From Pseudoramibacter alactolyticus (GTDB lineage Bacteria > Bacillota > Clostridia > Eubacteriales > Eubacteriaceae), in the NCBI RefSeq assembly GCF_050908235.1, contig NZ_CP194340.1: a DNA stretch of 64,000 nt; one strand, written 5' to 3'. Each line of letters begins with the position of its first letter. Position 1 is the stretch's first letter. The translations under genes and the position numbers were made by a program. Under the pieces are notes generated by a model. It was not told where the DNA came from, made no database searches, and saw only the letters and a list, made by a program, of their open reading frames with translations. This document shows, piece after piece, positions 23,507-31,818 of this stretch.

Positions 23507-24349
23507 ATGAAAATAATTCAAACAGATGTCATCGAGGAAAAAATTGCAAAATTGTGTATTGATATTAATGCCAAGCTTAATCCGGATGTTCTTGAAGCGC
23601 TCCAAGCAGCTGAGGCATCGGAAATTTCTGAAACGGGACAGGGCATTTTAGCGCTCATACATCAAAATATCGATTTGGCGCAAGAACGCCATCGTCCCAT
23701 CTGCCAGGATACGGGGATGACGATCGTTTTTGTCAAACTCGGACAAGATGTTCACATTGAAGGCGGCTGCTTAGAAAACACCATTCAGGCGGGGGTTCGC
23801 AAGGGCTATGTAGAGGGATTTCTTCGCAAATCGGTGGTGGCAGATCCATTATTGCGGACGAATACCAATGACAATACGCCGGCGATTATCCATTATCAGA
23901 TTGTCGAAGGTGAATCGCTGGAAATAACAGTGATGGCCAAGGGATTTGGCAGTGAAAACACCAGTGCACTTAAAATGCTGAAACCATCAGACGGTATTGA
24001 AGGTGTGAAAAAATTCGTGCTGGAAACCATTAGTAGAGGAGCTCCCAATGCATGCGCGCCGATTATTGTCGGTGTGGGATTGGGCGGAACCTTTGAAAAG
24101 GCAGCGCTTTTGTCAAAAGAGGCATTGACGATTCCCTTAAATCGAAAACATCCCAAAAAGCATCTTGCAACGTTGGAAAATGAAATTTTAACGCAGGGCA
24201 ATGCATTGGGAATCGGCCCCATGGGAATGGGCGGTCTTAACACAGTGTTGGGTGTTCACATTTTAGATTATCCGACCCATATTGCTGGTCTGCCGGTTGC
24301 TGTTAATCTTTGTTGCTATGTCGATCGACATGGAAAGGTTGCGATTTGA
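23507..24349 (+). CDS. Fumarate hydratase class I, alpha subunit
   Basis: N-terminal subunit of the oxygen-sensitive 4Fe-4S fumarase that hydrates fumarate to malate. The 280-residue product carries the Fe-S cysteines in CQDTGMTIVF, ENACAPIIVGVG-like NACAPIIVGVG and the GPMGMGGLNTVLGV motif; RHRPICQDTG is close to the fumarase signature. ATG 23507 follows TAAGAGG; an in-frame ATG at 23474 lies too near the promoter. Class I tartrate dehydratase is a related alternative. Stop overlaps the beta-subunit ATG. Confidence 0.9.
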   Translation: MKIIQTDVIEEKIAKLCIDINAKLNPDVLEALQAAEASEISETGQGILALIHQNIDLAQERHRPICQDTGMTIVFVKLGQDVHIEGGCLENTIQAGVRKGYVEGFLRKSVVADPLLRTNTNDNTPAIIHYQIVEGESLEITVMAKGFGSENTSALKMLKPSDGIEGVKKFVLETISRGAPNACAPIIVGVGLGGTFEKAALLSKEALTIPLNRKHPKKHLATLENEILTQGNALGIGPMGMGGLNTVLGVHILDYPTHIAGLPVAVNLCCYVDRHGKVAI

Positions 24350-24921
24350 TGAAACACTTGCAAACACCTCTGTCATCGGAAGACATTGCCTCATTAACAG
24401 CCGGCGAACAGGTATTTATTGACGGCATCATTTATACAGCAAGGGACGCGGCGCACAAGCGCATGATTGAAAACTTGAACTGCGGGAAGCCGCTGCCCAT
24501 TGATATACGTGATCAGATTATTTTTTATATGGGACCGTGTCCAGCGGCACCAGGCGAAATCATCGGGCCGGCTGGCCCCACAACCAGTCACCGAATGGAT
24601 GCTTATACACCTCAGCTTTTGGCTCGTGGATTAAAAGGGATGATTGGCAAGGGCAATCGGACAGAGGCGGTTATTGAAGCGATAAAACAAAAAAAGGCTG
24701 TTTATTTTTCTTGTGTAGGCGGGACAGGCAGCTTATGTGCCGACCATATTCAAGCGGTTGAAATTATCGCTTACGATGACTTGGGAACAGAAGCCATTCG
24801 GAAATTAAGGGTAAAAGATTTTCCGGTTATCGTGGCGATTGATGCAAAAGGAAACAATATATATCAGAAAGGTATAAAGAAATATAGAAACTACACGAAT
24901 GGAGGGCAAGATTATGAATAG
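24349..24921 (+). CDS. Fumarate hydratase class I, beta subunit
   Basis: C-terminal subunit of class I fumarase, 190 residues. It has GEQVFIDGIIYTARDAAHKR, IFYMGPCPA, GPAGPTTSHRMD and GKGNRTEAV, all typical. The GGAAAGG SD is inside the alpha gene and ATG 24349 overlaps its stop (TGATG), so the subunits are translated in step. The last 8 bp overlap the start of the aminotransferase gene. Confidence 0.9.
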   Translation: MKHLQTPLSSEDIASLTAGEQVFIDGIIYTARDAAHKRMIENLNCGKPLPIDIRDQIIFYMGPCPAAPGEIIGPAGPTTSHRMDAYTPQLLARGLKGMIGKGNRTEAVIEAIKQKKAVYFSCVGGTGSLCADHIQAVEIIAYDDLGTEAIRKLRVKDFPVIVAIDAKGNNIYQKGIKKYRNYTNGGQDYE

Positions 24922-26161
24922 AATGGTGATCGAAACATCTGTGAGAGCTCAAGGAACGGATCCGATTTTTCAGGTGGCCTCTGAAGCCAACAAACGTATT
25001 GCGGAAATTGGCCGAGATAAAGTCATTAATTCGACCCTGGGCGCATTTATGGATGACGATGGCAAGCTTGTGACTTTTGATTCTGTTTATTCTGTATTCA
25101 GAAATATTCCAGACGCCGGGATTGCGGCCTACGCCGGGATTGCGGGGACGCCGGAATTTTTGGAAAATGTGGTTTATGCATGTTTCAAACATCATAAGCC
25201 GGAAGGTTATATCAAAGCGGTGGCGACACCGGGCGGAACAGGTGCGGTTCGCAATGCAATTGCCAATTATTCAGAAGTTGACGACACCATTTTGGTTCAG
25301 GATTGGCATTGGGCGCCTTATGGTACCATTGCTGATGAAAACCATCGCAAGATCACAACATTTCAACTGTTTAACGATGAAGGCAATTTCAATATGGAAT
25401 CTTATAAAAAAGAATTCTTGAAGCTTTTTAGAAGCCAGCACCGCGTTTTATCTATCTTGAACACACCGGCCCACAATCCAACGGGCTACAGTATCTCCGA
25501 TGATGAATGGAGAGAATTAATTGCTTTCTATACTGAACAGGCCAAGGCGCATCCCGAATGGCGAATTATTGTGCTCTGCGATATTGCTTATATTGATTTT
25601 GCCGGCCAAGGTGAAGAAGCCCGGGCATTTATGGAATTGTTAACTGGCATGCCGGAAAATGTGTTGCCACTGTATGCTTATTCAGCTTCGAAAGCGTACA
25701 CCATGTACGGCCTGCGCAATGGAGCGCTGCTTTGTGTGTCACCGACGGAAGAAATTGCCAACGAGTTTGCCGCAGCGGGAGCCTACTCCAACCGAGGGAC
25801 TTGGTCTAACGGCACCCACGTTGCACAGACGACCCTGGCTAATATTGTTTCGGATCCGACCTTGCTGAATCGATTTGAAACGGAACAGGCAAAATGGCGT
25901 GGCATTCTTCAAATGCGTGCCAAAGCCTTCATGAACGCTGCAAAAGAAGTCGGCTTAAAAACCTGTACCTATCGTGATGGATTCTTCTTGTCGGTTCCCA
26001 GCAAAAATCCAGAAGCAGTGCGTGACTATTTGATAAAAGAGGATTTCTTCCTGGTGGCTTTGGCAAAGGGGTTGCGTTTTGCCCTTTGTGCAGTCAATGA
26101 AGAAAAATGTCACAAAGCACCGGCCCTGATTAAAAAAGCTTTAGTGGAAATCGACGGCTAA
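24914..26161 (+). CDS. Aspartate/aromatic-type aminotransferase (class I, PLP)
   Basis: A 415-residue fold-type I aminotransferase. Visible motifs are ATPGGTGAVRNAI (phosphate-binding), TPAHNPTGYS, the Asp/Tyr pair LCDIAYIDFAG, the PLP Lys in SASKAYTMYGLRNG and a C-terminal arginine in KGLRFAL. ATG 24914 follows GGAGGG and overlaps the fumarase beta stop, so they are one operon. Together with fumarase this links fumarate/malate/oxaloacetate with aspartate; the exact substrate cannot be set from sequence alone. Confidence 0.85.
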   Translation: MNRMVIETSVRAQGTDPIFQVASEANKRIAEIGRDKVINSTLGAFMDDDGKLVTFDSVYSVFRNIPDAGIAAYAGIAGTPEFLENVVYACFKHHKPEGYIKAVATPGGTGAVRNAIANYSEVDDTILVQDWHWAPYGTIADENHRKITTFQLFNDEGNFNMESYKKEFLKLFRSQHRVLSILNTPAHNPTGYSISDDEWRELIAFYTEQAKAHPEWRIIVLCDIAYIDFAGQGEEARAFMELLTGMPENVLPLYAYSASKAYTMYGLRNGALLCVSPTEEIANEFAAAGAYSNRGTWSNGTHVAQTTLANIVSDPTLLNRFETEQAKWRGILQMRAKAFMNAAKEVGLKTCTYRDGFFLSVPSKNPEAVRDYLIKEDFFLVALAKGLRFALCAVNEEKCHKAPALIKKALVEIDG

Positions 26162-26181
26162 CCCCTTAAGGAGGCTACAAA

Positions 26182-27195
26182 ATGAAAGTTAAAATTGTTG
26201 ATGTTGCCAGAGAAGCCAACGTTTCTGTTGCAACGGTATCACGTGTTGTCAATAATATTCCGTTGGTCAATGAGGAAACGCGAGAACGTGTTCTGGCTGC
26301 GATTAAAAAGACCGGCTATAAACCGAATGCCATTGCACGGAGCCTTAAAATTCAAAAAACCAACACACTTGGAATTATGATCCCCAATATCACGGATCCT
26401 TTTTACACCGAAATGGTTCGCGGAGCCGAAGATGTTTGCGGCATTTATAACTACAATATTATTTTGAGCAATACCGATTTCGATCCCGAAAAGGAAAAGA
26501 AGTCTCTGGATGTATTGGTGGAAAAGCAATGCGACGGCGTCATTTATGTCGGCAAGGACTTGACGGAAGAAATGCGTCAGGAACTTATTGATGCATCTTG
26601 CGAAGTCGTTTTGGGCTGCGTGCCGGATGATTCCGCGAAATTATCGGAGGTTCTGATCGACAATGAAGCAGCGGCTTATGATTTGGCAATCAAAGCAATT
26701 GAAGCGGGACACACACACAACGCCATTTTTAACGACAACAGCGAAAACGGTTATATCACCCTCAAACGCATGGAGGGGTTTAAGCGCGCATATGCCGAAA
26801 AGGGGCTGGATTTTGATTCGGCATTGGTGCTTTACGGCAACAGCAGCGTTCTTAGCGGTGCACATATGATGCACAATGCCTTGGAAAAAGACGTGCCCTT
26901 TACCAATGTATTCTGTTATAACGATCAGATGGCCTTGGGCGCGATTCGCGAAGCGGAGCAAAGCGGGAAAAAAGTACCGGATGATATTTCTGTTTGTGGG
27001 TTTAATAATTTCTGGGTCGCCGAGTGGGTCAGCCCTAAAATCACGACGATTTCCCAGCCGATGTATGATATTGGGGCTGTGGCTACGCGCATGCTCATTA
27101 AAATGTGTGAAAAAGAAGAAACAGAAACCAAAACGCTGTACGTTCCTTACGATTTGAAAATTCGCGAATCTTTGAAAGATGTTCGTAAAGCATAA
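26182..27195 (+). CDS. LacI/GalR-family transcriptional regulator
   Basis: A 337-residue repressor with the N-terminal LacI helix-turn-helix (KIVDVAREANVSVATVSRVV) and hinge (NAIARSLKIQKTNTLGIMIP), followed by a type I periplasmic-binding ligand domain. AAGGAGG precedes the ATG and the gap to the aminotransferase is 20 bp, so it is the last gene of the fumarase operon and is a candidate regulator of it. It is CcpA-like in length and layout; ligand unknown. Confidence 0.9.
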   Translation: MKVKIVDVAREANVSVATVSRVVNNIPLVNEETRERVLAAIKKTGYKPNAIARSLKIQKTNTLGIMIPNITDPFYTEMVRGAEDVCGIYNYNIILSNTDFDPEKEKKSLDVLVEKQCDGVIYVGKDLTEEMRQELIDASCEVVLGCVPDDSAKLSEVLIDNEAAAYDLAIKAIEAGHTHNAIFNDNSENGYITLKRMEGFKRAYAEKGLDFDSALVLYGNSSVLSGAHMMHNALEKDVPFTNVFCYNDQMALGAIREAEQSGKKVPDDISVCGFNNFWVAEWVSPKITTISQPMYDIGAVATRMLIKMCEKEETETKTLYVPYDLKIRESLKDVRKA

Positions 27196-27217
27196 AAAAA
27201 TTATGCCTTGATATTTG

Positions 27218-27250
27218 AAAAGCATGTTTAAATTCAAACATGCTTTTTTT
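27218..27250 (+). terminator. Terminator after the fumarase operon
   Basis: AAAAGCATGTTT (27218-27229), AAATTC loop, AAACATGCTTTT (27236-27247) and a T-run. Confidence 0.88.
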
Positions 27251-27268
27251 GTCGGAGTTTCACTAATT

Positions 27269-28456
27269 ATGAAAAAAAATATCGAATATCTGGAGAATGG
27301 AACCATCCAAATAACGGATGAAAACAAAGAATATATTTTGATTGGGACCGCCCATGTTTCGTCAGAGAGTGCAAAATTAGTTCAGCAGGTGATTGATGAG
27401 CAGATGCCAGACACGGTCTGTATCGAGTTGGATCAGGGACGCTTTCAAACGATCACTCAAAAACAGGCTTGGTCTGACACGGCTTTTGCCCAGGTGCTTA
27501 AAGACGGGCGTGCCGGTTTTATGTTCATAAACATTCTCCTATCCCATTATCAGCAAAAGATCGCCGAACAGCTTGGGGTTCAGACCGGAGGAGAGATGCT
27601 GAAGGCCATCGATTCCGCCAAAGATGTCGGTGCGGATATTGTTTTGGCAGATCGAGATATTCAAATCACCTTTAACCGCATTTGGCAGGGTTCTTCTCTC
27701 TGGGAAAAATGCAAATTAATGGTCTCGATTGTTTTGAGTCTTTTTGATAATGAGACTTTATCCGAGGAAGACATTGAGCAATTAAAACAAGAAGATATGC
27801 TCAATGCTTCGCTGATGGCGTTGTCAGAGCATTATCATGGAATTAAGCGATATCTCGTCGACGAAAGGGACACTTACCTCTGTGAAAAAATCAAACGTGC
27901 GCCGGGGCAGTATATCGTTGCCGTTGTGGGGGCCGCTCATATTCCCGGGATTCTAAAAAATTGGAAAGAGACACATAACTTGGAACCGCTGGAAACAGCA
28001 CCGCCAAAATCAAAAACTGGAAAAGTCATCGGTTGGACCGTGTCCGCTCTGTTGGTGCTCATGGTGATTTTAACGCTGTCGATCAGTCCGCAAGCCGGAT
28101 GGGCACAAACACGTAATTGGCTTCTTTTAACCATGGGCGGCGCAGGCGTTGGCGCATTGATATCTTTGGCACATCCGCTGACCATTCTCGTATCGATCGG
28201 AATGGCGCCGATTTCGGCATTGAGTCCCGTCTTGGCAACCGGCTGGTTCGCCGGCATCAGCGAAGCCCATTGGCGCAAGCCGAGGGTGACCGATTTTGAA
28301 AATCTTTCGCATGATTTGAACCATTTGAAGGGCATTTGGCATAATCAAATCACACGGGTGCTGCTGGTTGTTATTCTGACTAATTTAGGCTGCGCTTTGG
28401 GAAATATTGTCGGAAGTCTTCACATCATTCAGGTGTTTTTGCGCACATTGTTTTAA
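27269..28456 (+). CDS. TraB/PrgY-family membrane protein
   Basis: A 395-residue TraB family protein. The N-terminal part has the GTAHVSSESAKLV motif, CIELDQGRF and the downstream VAVVGAAHIPGIL, the features of this family (related to the PrgY pheromone-shutdown protein and to GumN/TIKI folds). The C-terminal third has about four hydrophobic segments (from residue 265). ATG 27269 follows GGAG with a long spacer. Substrate is unknown in bacteria; a membrane metalloprotease has been suggested for relatives. Confidence 0.8.
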   Translation: MKKNIEYLENGTIQITDENKEYILIGTAHVSSESAKLVQQVIDEQMPDTVCIELDQGRFQTITQKQAWSDTAFAQVLKDGRAGFMFINILLSHYQQKIAEQLGVQTGGEMLKAIDSAKDVGADIVLADRDIQITFNRIWQGSSLWEKCKLMVSIVLSLFDNETLSEEDIEQLKQEDMLNASLMALSEHYHGIKRYLVDERDTYLCEKIKRAPGQYIVAVVGAAHIPGILKNWKETHNLEPLETAPPKSKTGKVIGWTVSALLVLMVILTLSISPQAGWAQTRNWLLLTMGGAGVGALISLAHPLTILVSIGMAPISALSPVLATGWFAGISEAHWRKPRVTDFENLSHDLNHLKGIWHNQITRVLLVVILTNLGCALGNIVGSLHIIQVFLRTLF

Positions 28457-28501
28457 CGTAAGAGGGCATGGGCCTGCGATGTGAATAAATATTTTTGTTT
28501 A

Positions 28502-28530
28502 TTGCAGCCGCCTTTCATATCATGTATAAT
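28502..28530 (+). promoter_or_regulatory. Promoter of the ABC permease/ATPase operon
   Basis: TTGCAG (28502-28507), 17-bp spacer, consensus TATAAT (28525-28530). It places the transcript start near 28537. Confidence 0.75.
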
Positions 28531-28580
28531 TATTTGTAAATTTGTTTAAAAATACTTTTCAAGGAAGCGAGGCGTTTTAT

Positions 28581-29246
28581 TTGTTGACCTCTACCCAAAT
28601 GTGGGCTATTTTTAGCGGGACCGTCTTAACCATTGAGGTAGCAATTGTTGCTGTTGTCTTTGGTGCGATCTTGGGCATTGTTGTGGCACTCGGGCGAATA
28701 TCTCACAATAAAGTTGCTAATGCGGTAACTTGGTTTTATGTATGGTTTTTTCGCGGAACCCCATTGCTTTTGCAATTATTTATTGTTTATTTTGCCGTTC
28801 CGATCATTTATCTCAATGCGACAGGATCGACTTTTGTGATTGATCCGATGTTCTGTGCCTTTGTAACCTTCTCATTGAATTCGACCGCATATATGGCTGA
28901 AATCATTCGGGCTGCAATCGAATCCATTCCGGAAGGTCAAATGGAAGCTGCCAAAGCGTTGGGGATGAGCTATCATCAGGCCATGCGAAAGATTATTATC
29001 CCGCAGACGTTTAAACGTTTAGTGGCGCCGTTAGGCAACGAACTGATCATGCTGCTGAAAGATACTTCATTGGTTTCAACCATTGCTCTTTTTGATGTCC
29101 TGCGAACGGTCAAAACCATGGCCAGCTCGACGGGGAACTGGATTTATTATCTTTATGCTGCCGCGATTTATTTATTCTTAACGACTATTCTTCAAGTCAT
29201 TTTTGATAAGTTAGAAACTCGCTTTGGCGCGTATGAAAGAAGGTAA
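28581..29246 (+). CDS. Amino acid ABC transporter permease
   Basis: HisM/GlnP-type permease of a polar amino acid importer, about 221 residues with five transmembrane helices. It has FRGTPLLLQLFIVYF, the LNSTAYMAEIIRAAIESIPEGQMEAAKALGM coupling-helix loop and QTFKRLVAPLGNELIMLLKDTSL (split here for family comparison). Start codon is uncertain: a TTG at 28542 would be about 5 nt from the transcript start, so TTG 28581 behind GCGAGG is preferred; ATG 28599 is in frame but lacks an SD. The ATPase follows after 4 nt. Confidence 0.88.
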   Translation: MLTSTQMWAIFSGTVLTIEVAIVAVVFGAILGIVVALGRISHNKVANAVTWFYVWFFRGTPLLLQLFIVYFAVPIIYLNATGSTFVIDPMFCAFVTFSLNSTAYMAEIIRAAIESIPEGQMEAAKALGMSYHQAMRKIIIPQTFKRLVAPLGNELIMLLKDTSLVSTIALFDVLRTVKTMASSTGNWIYYLYAAAIYLFLTTILQVIFDKLETRFGAYERR

Positions 29247-29250
29247 GCGT

Positions 29251-30039
29251 ATGGCACAAACAACACAAACGAACAACGAAGAAATCATGGTGCGCGTTAA
29301 AGGACTGACGAAGTATTTTGGCGATTTGGAAGTTTTAAAGGGAGTCGATTTTTCCGTGAAGCGGGGAGAAGTGGTCTGCATTATCGGTCCATCCGGTTCC
29401 GGAAAGAGCACGATGCTCCGCTGTCTCAACCAATTAGAACGCATTACCGATGGGGAAATCTATATTGAAGAAGAGCTGATGGACAAGCGGAAAAAAGACA
29501 AGACCATCGCCCATATCGACGGAAACCGGCTGCAAAAACTTCGTTGCGATTTGGGGATGGTGTTCCAGAATTTTAATTTGTTTCCGCATTTATCGGTGAT
29601 TGATAATGTGACCGTTGCGCCGGTTACCGTTAAAAAGGTGAACAAGCAACAAATTCAGGCACGGGGATTAGAACTTTTGGACATGGTTGGCCTGAAAGAT
29701 CGTGCGAATGAATTTCCGATTCGTTTGTCCGGCGGGCAACAACAGCGTGTTGCAATTGCCCGGGCTTTGGCCATGGATCCGAAGATTATGCTTTTTGATG
29801 AACCGACATCAGCTTTGGACCCGGAGTTGGTCGGCGATGTATTGGAAACCATGAAAGCATTGGCTCAAGCGGGGATGACCATGATCATTGTCACGCATGA
29901 AATCGGCTTTGCTCGAGAAGTGGCTGATCGCGTGATTTTCATGGATGATGGCGTCATTTGCGAAGAAGGAGCGCCGGAAGAAGTGATCGATCATCCCAAG
30001 GAAGAACGCACCAAAAGTTTTCTGAATAAAATATTGTAA
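29251..30039 (+). CDS. Amino acid ABC transporter ATP-binding protein
   Basis: A 262-residue GlnQ-type ATPase that drives uptake through the preceding permease. It has Walker A GPSGSGKST, Q-loop MVFQNFNLFPH, signature LSGGQQQRVAIARAL, Walker B MLFDEPTSALDPE and the switch His in VTHEIGFA. ATG 29251 follows AAGAAGG. An insertion relative to GlnQ (about 73-98, DKRKKDKTIAHIDG) precedes the Q-loop. The binding protein is missing from this operon. Confidence 0.93.
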   Translation: MAQTTQTNNEEIMVRVKGLTKYFGDLEVLKGVDFSVKRGEVVCIIGPSGSGKSTMLRCLNQLERITDGEIYIEEELMDKRKKDKTIAHIDGNRLQKLRCDLGMVFQNFNLFPHLSVIDNVTVAPVTVKKVNKQQIQARGLELLDMVGLKDRANEFPIRLSGGQQQRVAIARALAMDPKIMLFDEPTSALDPELVGDVLETMKALAQAGMTMIIVTHEIGFAREVADRVIFMDDGVICEEGAPEEVIDHPKEERTKSFLNKIL

Positions 30040-30050
30040 TGAACCAATTT

Positions 30051-30084
30051 AAGAGCATCTTTCAACGGAGAGGTGCTCTTTTTT
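30051..30084 (+). terminator. Terminator after the ABC operon
   Basis: AAGAGCATCT (30051-30060) and AGGTGCTCTT (30071-30080), 10 pairs with one wobble, then TTTT. Confidence 0.8.
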
Positions 30085-30097
30085 AGAAAGGAAATCG

Positions 30098-30967
30098 ATG
30101 ATCCAAAGTAACTACCATATCCATACGGATTTTTGTGACGGCAAACAGTCTGCAGCGGCAATGACTAAGGCTGCTATTCAGGCCGGATTGACCAGCATCG
30201 GATTCTCAAGTCATGCACCTTTAAAGTATTCAAACGATTGGACCATGGCAGGTGATGATTTGCCCAGGTATCTCCAAACCATTGAATCGCTCAAAGTACG
30301 GTTTAAAAATCAAATCAAGATTTATACCGGACTGGAAATTGATTATTATATGGATACACAAGGAATTTCGGAACGAGCTCAAAAAACATTGCCGGCACTG
30401 GACTACTGGATTGGCAGCATCCATTGTATGGGGGCTCTGCCGGACGGAGAAATAGCTTATTTTGATGATACCCCCGAAAGTATGCGGGCGGGTCTAATGG
30501 CATTATATAATAACAATGTGGCTCAGATGGTTGGCGATTATTATCAGGGAATTGCCCAGATGGCTACCGACTTAAAACCGGATATCGTCGCTCATTTTGA
30601 TTTGATCAAGAAAAACAATGCCCATCAGATTTTCTTTGAAGAACAGACGTCTTGGTATCGTGACTGCTGGCACAGTGCCTTGGGAGCCATTGCCCAGTCA
30701 GGCTCTATTTTAGAAATCAACACGGGCGGCATTTATCGCTATGGACCGTCGTGTTTATATCCTTCTGTCGATATTTTAAAAGAAGCGCACCGCTTAAAGA
30801 TTCCGATCACAATCAGCGGCGATAGTCACGATTTGCCGATGATTGACTACGGCTTTAAAACATTTTTACCGGATATTTTATCGCAATTGCAAATAAAAGA
30901 AATGATGATTTTAAAAGAGGGGAGATGGACCGTTCAATCCATTGAAAATATTGAAAAAAATATTTGA
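30098..30967 (+). CDS. hisJ: Histidinol-phosphatase, PHP family (HisJ/HisK)
   Basis: Dephosphorylates histidinol phosphate in histidine synthesis. The 289-residue PHP-domain protein has the metal ligands in NYHIHTDFCDG, GFSSHAPL, YTGLEIDYY, IGSIHCMG, VAHFDLIKK, LEINTGGI and SGDSHDL. An AGAAAGG SD precedes the ATG. No other his gene is near, so it may be a solitary biosynthetic gene or act on another small phosphate ester. Confidence 0.85.
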   Translation: MIQSNYHIHTDFCDGKQSAAAMTKAAIQAGLTSIGFSSHAPLKYSNDWTMAGDDLPRYLQTIESLKVRFKNQIKIYTGLEIDYYMDTQGISERAQKTLPALDYWIGSIHCMGALPDGEIAYFDDTPESMRAGLMALYNNNVAQMVGDYYQGIAQMATDLKPDIVAHFDLIKKNNAHQIFFEEQTSWYRDCWHSALGAIAQSGSILEINTGGIYRYGPSCLYPSVDILKEAHRLKIPITISGDSHDLPMIDYGFKTFLPDILSQLQIKEMMILKEGRWTVQSIENIEKNI

Positions 30968-31042
30968 AAATTTCAATGCATATTTTGACGTAATTACATT
31001 CAGATATTATTTTGTTACCTTCAAAACGAGATTTTACACATG

Positions 31043-31077
31043 ATAACGCTTTGCTTAATTTATAAAAGTGTTATACT
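31043..31077 (+). promoter_or_regulatory. Promoter with overlapping dyad before the CcpN-type regulator
   Basis: TTGCTT (31051-31056) and TATACT (31072-31077) with a 15-bp spacer (or TTTGCT with 16). ATAACGCTTT (31043-31052) and AAAGTGTTAT (31065-31074) form a dyad with one wobble that covers both elements, as expected for an autoregulatory operator. Confidence 0.5.
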
Positions 31078-31093
31078 TAATATGATAAATGTT

Positions 31094-31744
31094 ATGGATG
31101 GTGACAAATTGGAGTTGACGGAAAGACAAAAAGAAATTATTGAGATTGTCAAAGATCATGAGCCGATTAAAAGTGAAGATATTGCTGAAAAAATTGGCAT
31201 TAACCGTGCAACAATCCGCCCGGATTTAACGTTGTTAACGATGATCGGTGTCTTAGAAGCCAAACGTAAAGTTGGCTATTCCTACACGGGAAAATCCATT
31301 TTGCACATGATCGGCTCGTATATTAAGACCATTTCAGTCATGGATATTCAGACAGAACCCACAACAGTTCCAATGAATACCACCATTTACGACGGGATTA
31401 TCACCATGTTTACGCAAAATGCTGGTACGATTTATGTAACAGATCAGGATTATCTGATGGGAATTGTCAGTCGAAAAGATTTTATGAAGTCCATGATTGG
31501 CAAAGAAAATATTGAAACGTTGCCAATATCCATTATCATGACGCGCATGCCCAACATCATTTATCTGGAAGAGACAGAATCAGTTTACGATGCGGCGAAA
31601 AAGACCATTAAATACGAGGTTGAATCATTGCCGATTATCCGTAAGACACAGGATCAAAATGCTATCGAGCGGTTAAGACTAATCGGAAAAATTTCTCGGA
31701 CCAATATCACGCGTTATGTCGTTAATCTCGGAAACGATGATTGA
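31094..31744 (+). CDS. ccpN: CcpN-type transcriptional regulator (HTH plus CBS pair)
   Basis: A 216-residue homologue of CcpN/YqzB, which represses gluconeogenic genes in Bacillus in response to ATP/ADP. The N-terminal winged helix (IAEKIGINRATIRPDLTLLTMIGVLEAKRKVGYSYTG, split by family motif) is followed by two CBS domains (about 85-140 and 150-210). ATG 31094 is chosen to fit the family length and the predicted transcript start; ATG 31082 and TTG 31109 are alternatives. It lies directly before ppdK, which it probably controls. Confidence 0.85.
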   Translation: MDGDKLELTERQKEIIEIVKDHEPIKSEDIAEKIGINRATIRPDLTLLTMIGVLEAKRKVGYSYTGKSILHMIGSYIKTISVMDIQTEPTTVPMNTTIYDGIITMFTQNAGTIYVTDQDYLMGIVSRKDFMKSMIGKENIETLPISIIMTRMPNIIYLEETESVYDAAKKTIKYEVESLPIIRKTQDQNAIERLRLIGKISRTNITRYVVNLGNDD

Positions 31745-31756
31745 ACATTGAATGAA

Positions 31757-31785
31757 TTGTCCTTGAAGGGATATTCAGATAAAAC
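31757..31785 (+). promoter_or_regulatory. Possible promoter of ppdK
   Basis: TTGTCC (31757-31762), 17-bp spacer, TAAAAC (31780-31785). AAAAGTGTT at 31797-31805 just downstream repeats the half-site seen at 31064-31072 in front of ccpN. Confidence 0.4.
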
Positions 31786-31818
31786 TTTATGTGTAAAAAA
31801 GTGTTGAGGAGGTTTTTT

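Noticed and set aside
25113..25145. 15-bp direct repeat (ACGCCGGGATTGCGG) inside the aminotransferase gene
   Set aside because: It encodes the normal DAGIAAYAGIAGTPEF region of the family and keeps the frame; it looks like ordinary sequence, not a recent expansion.
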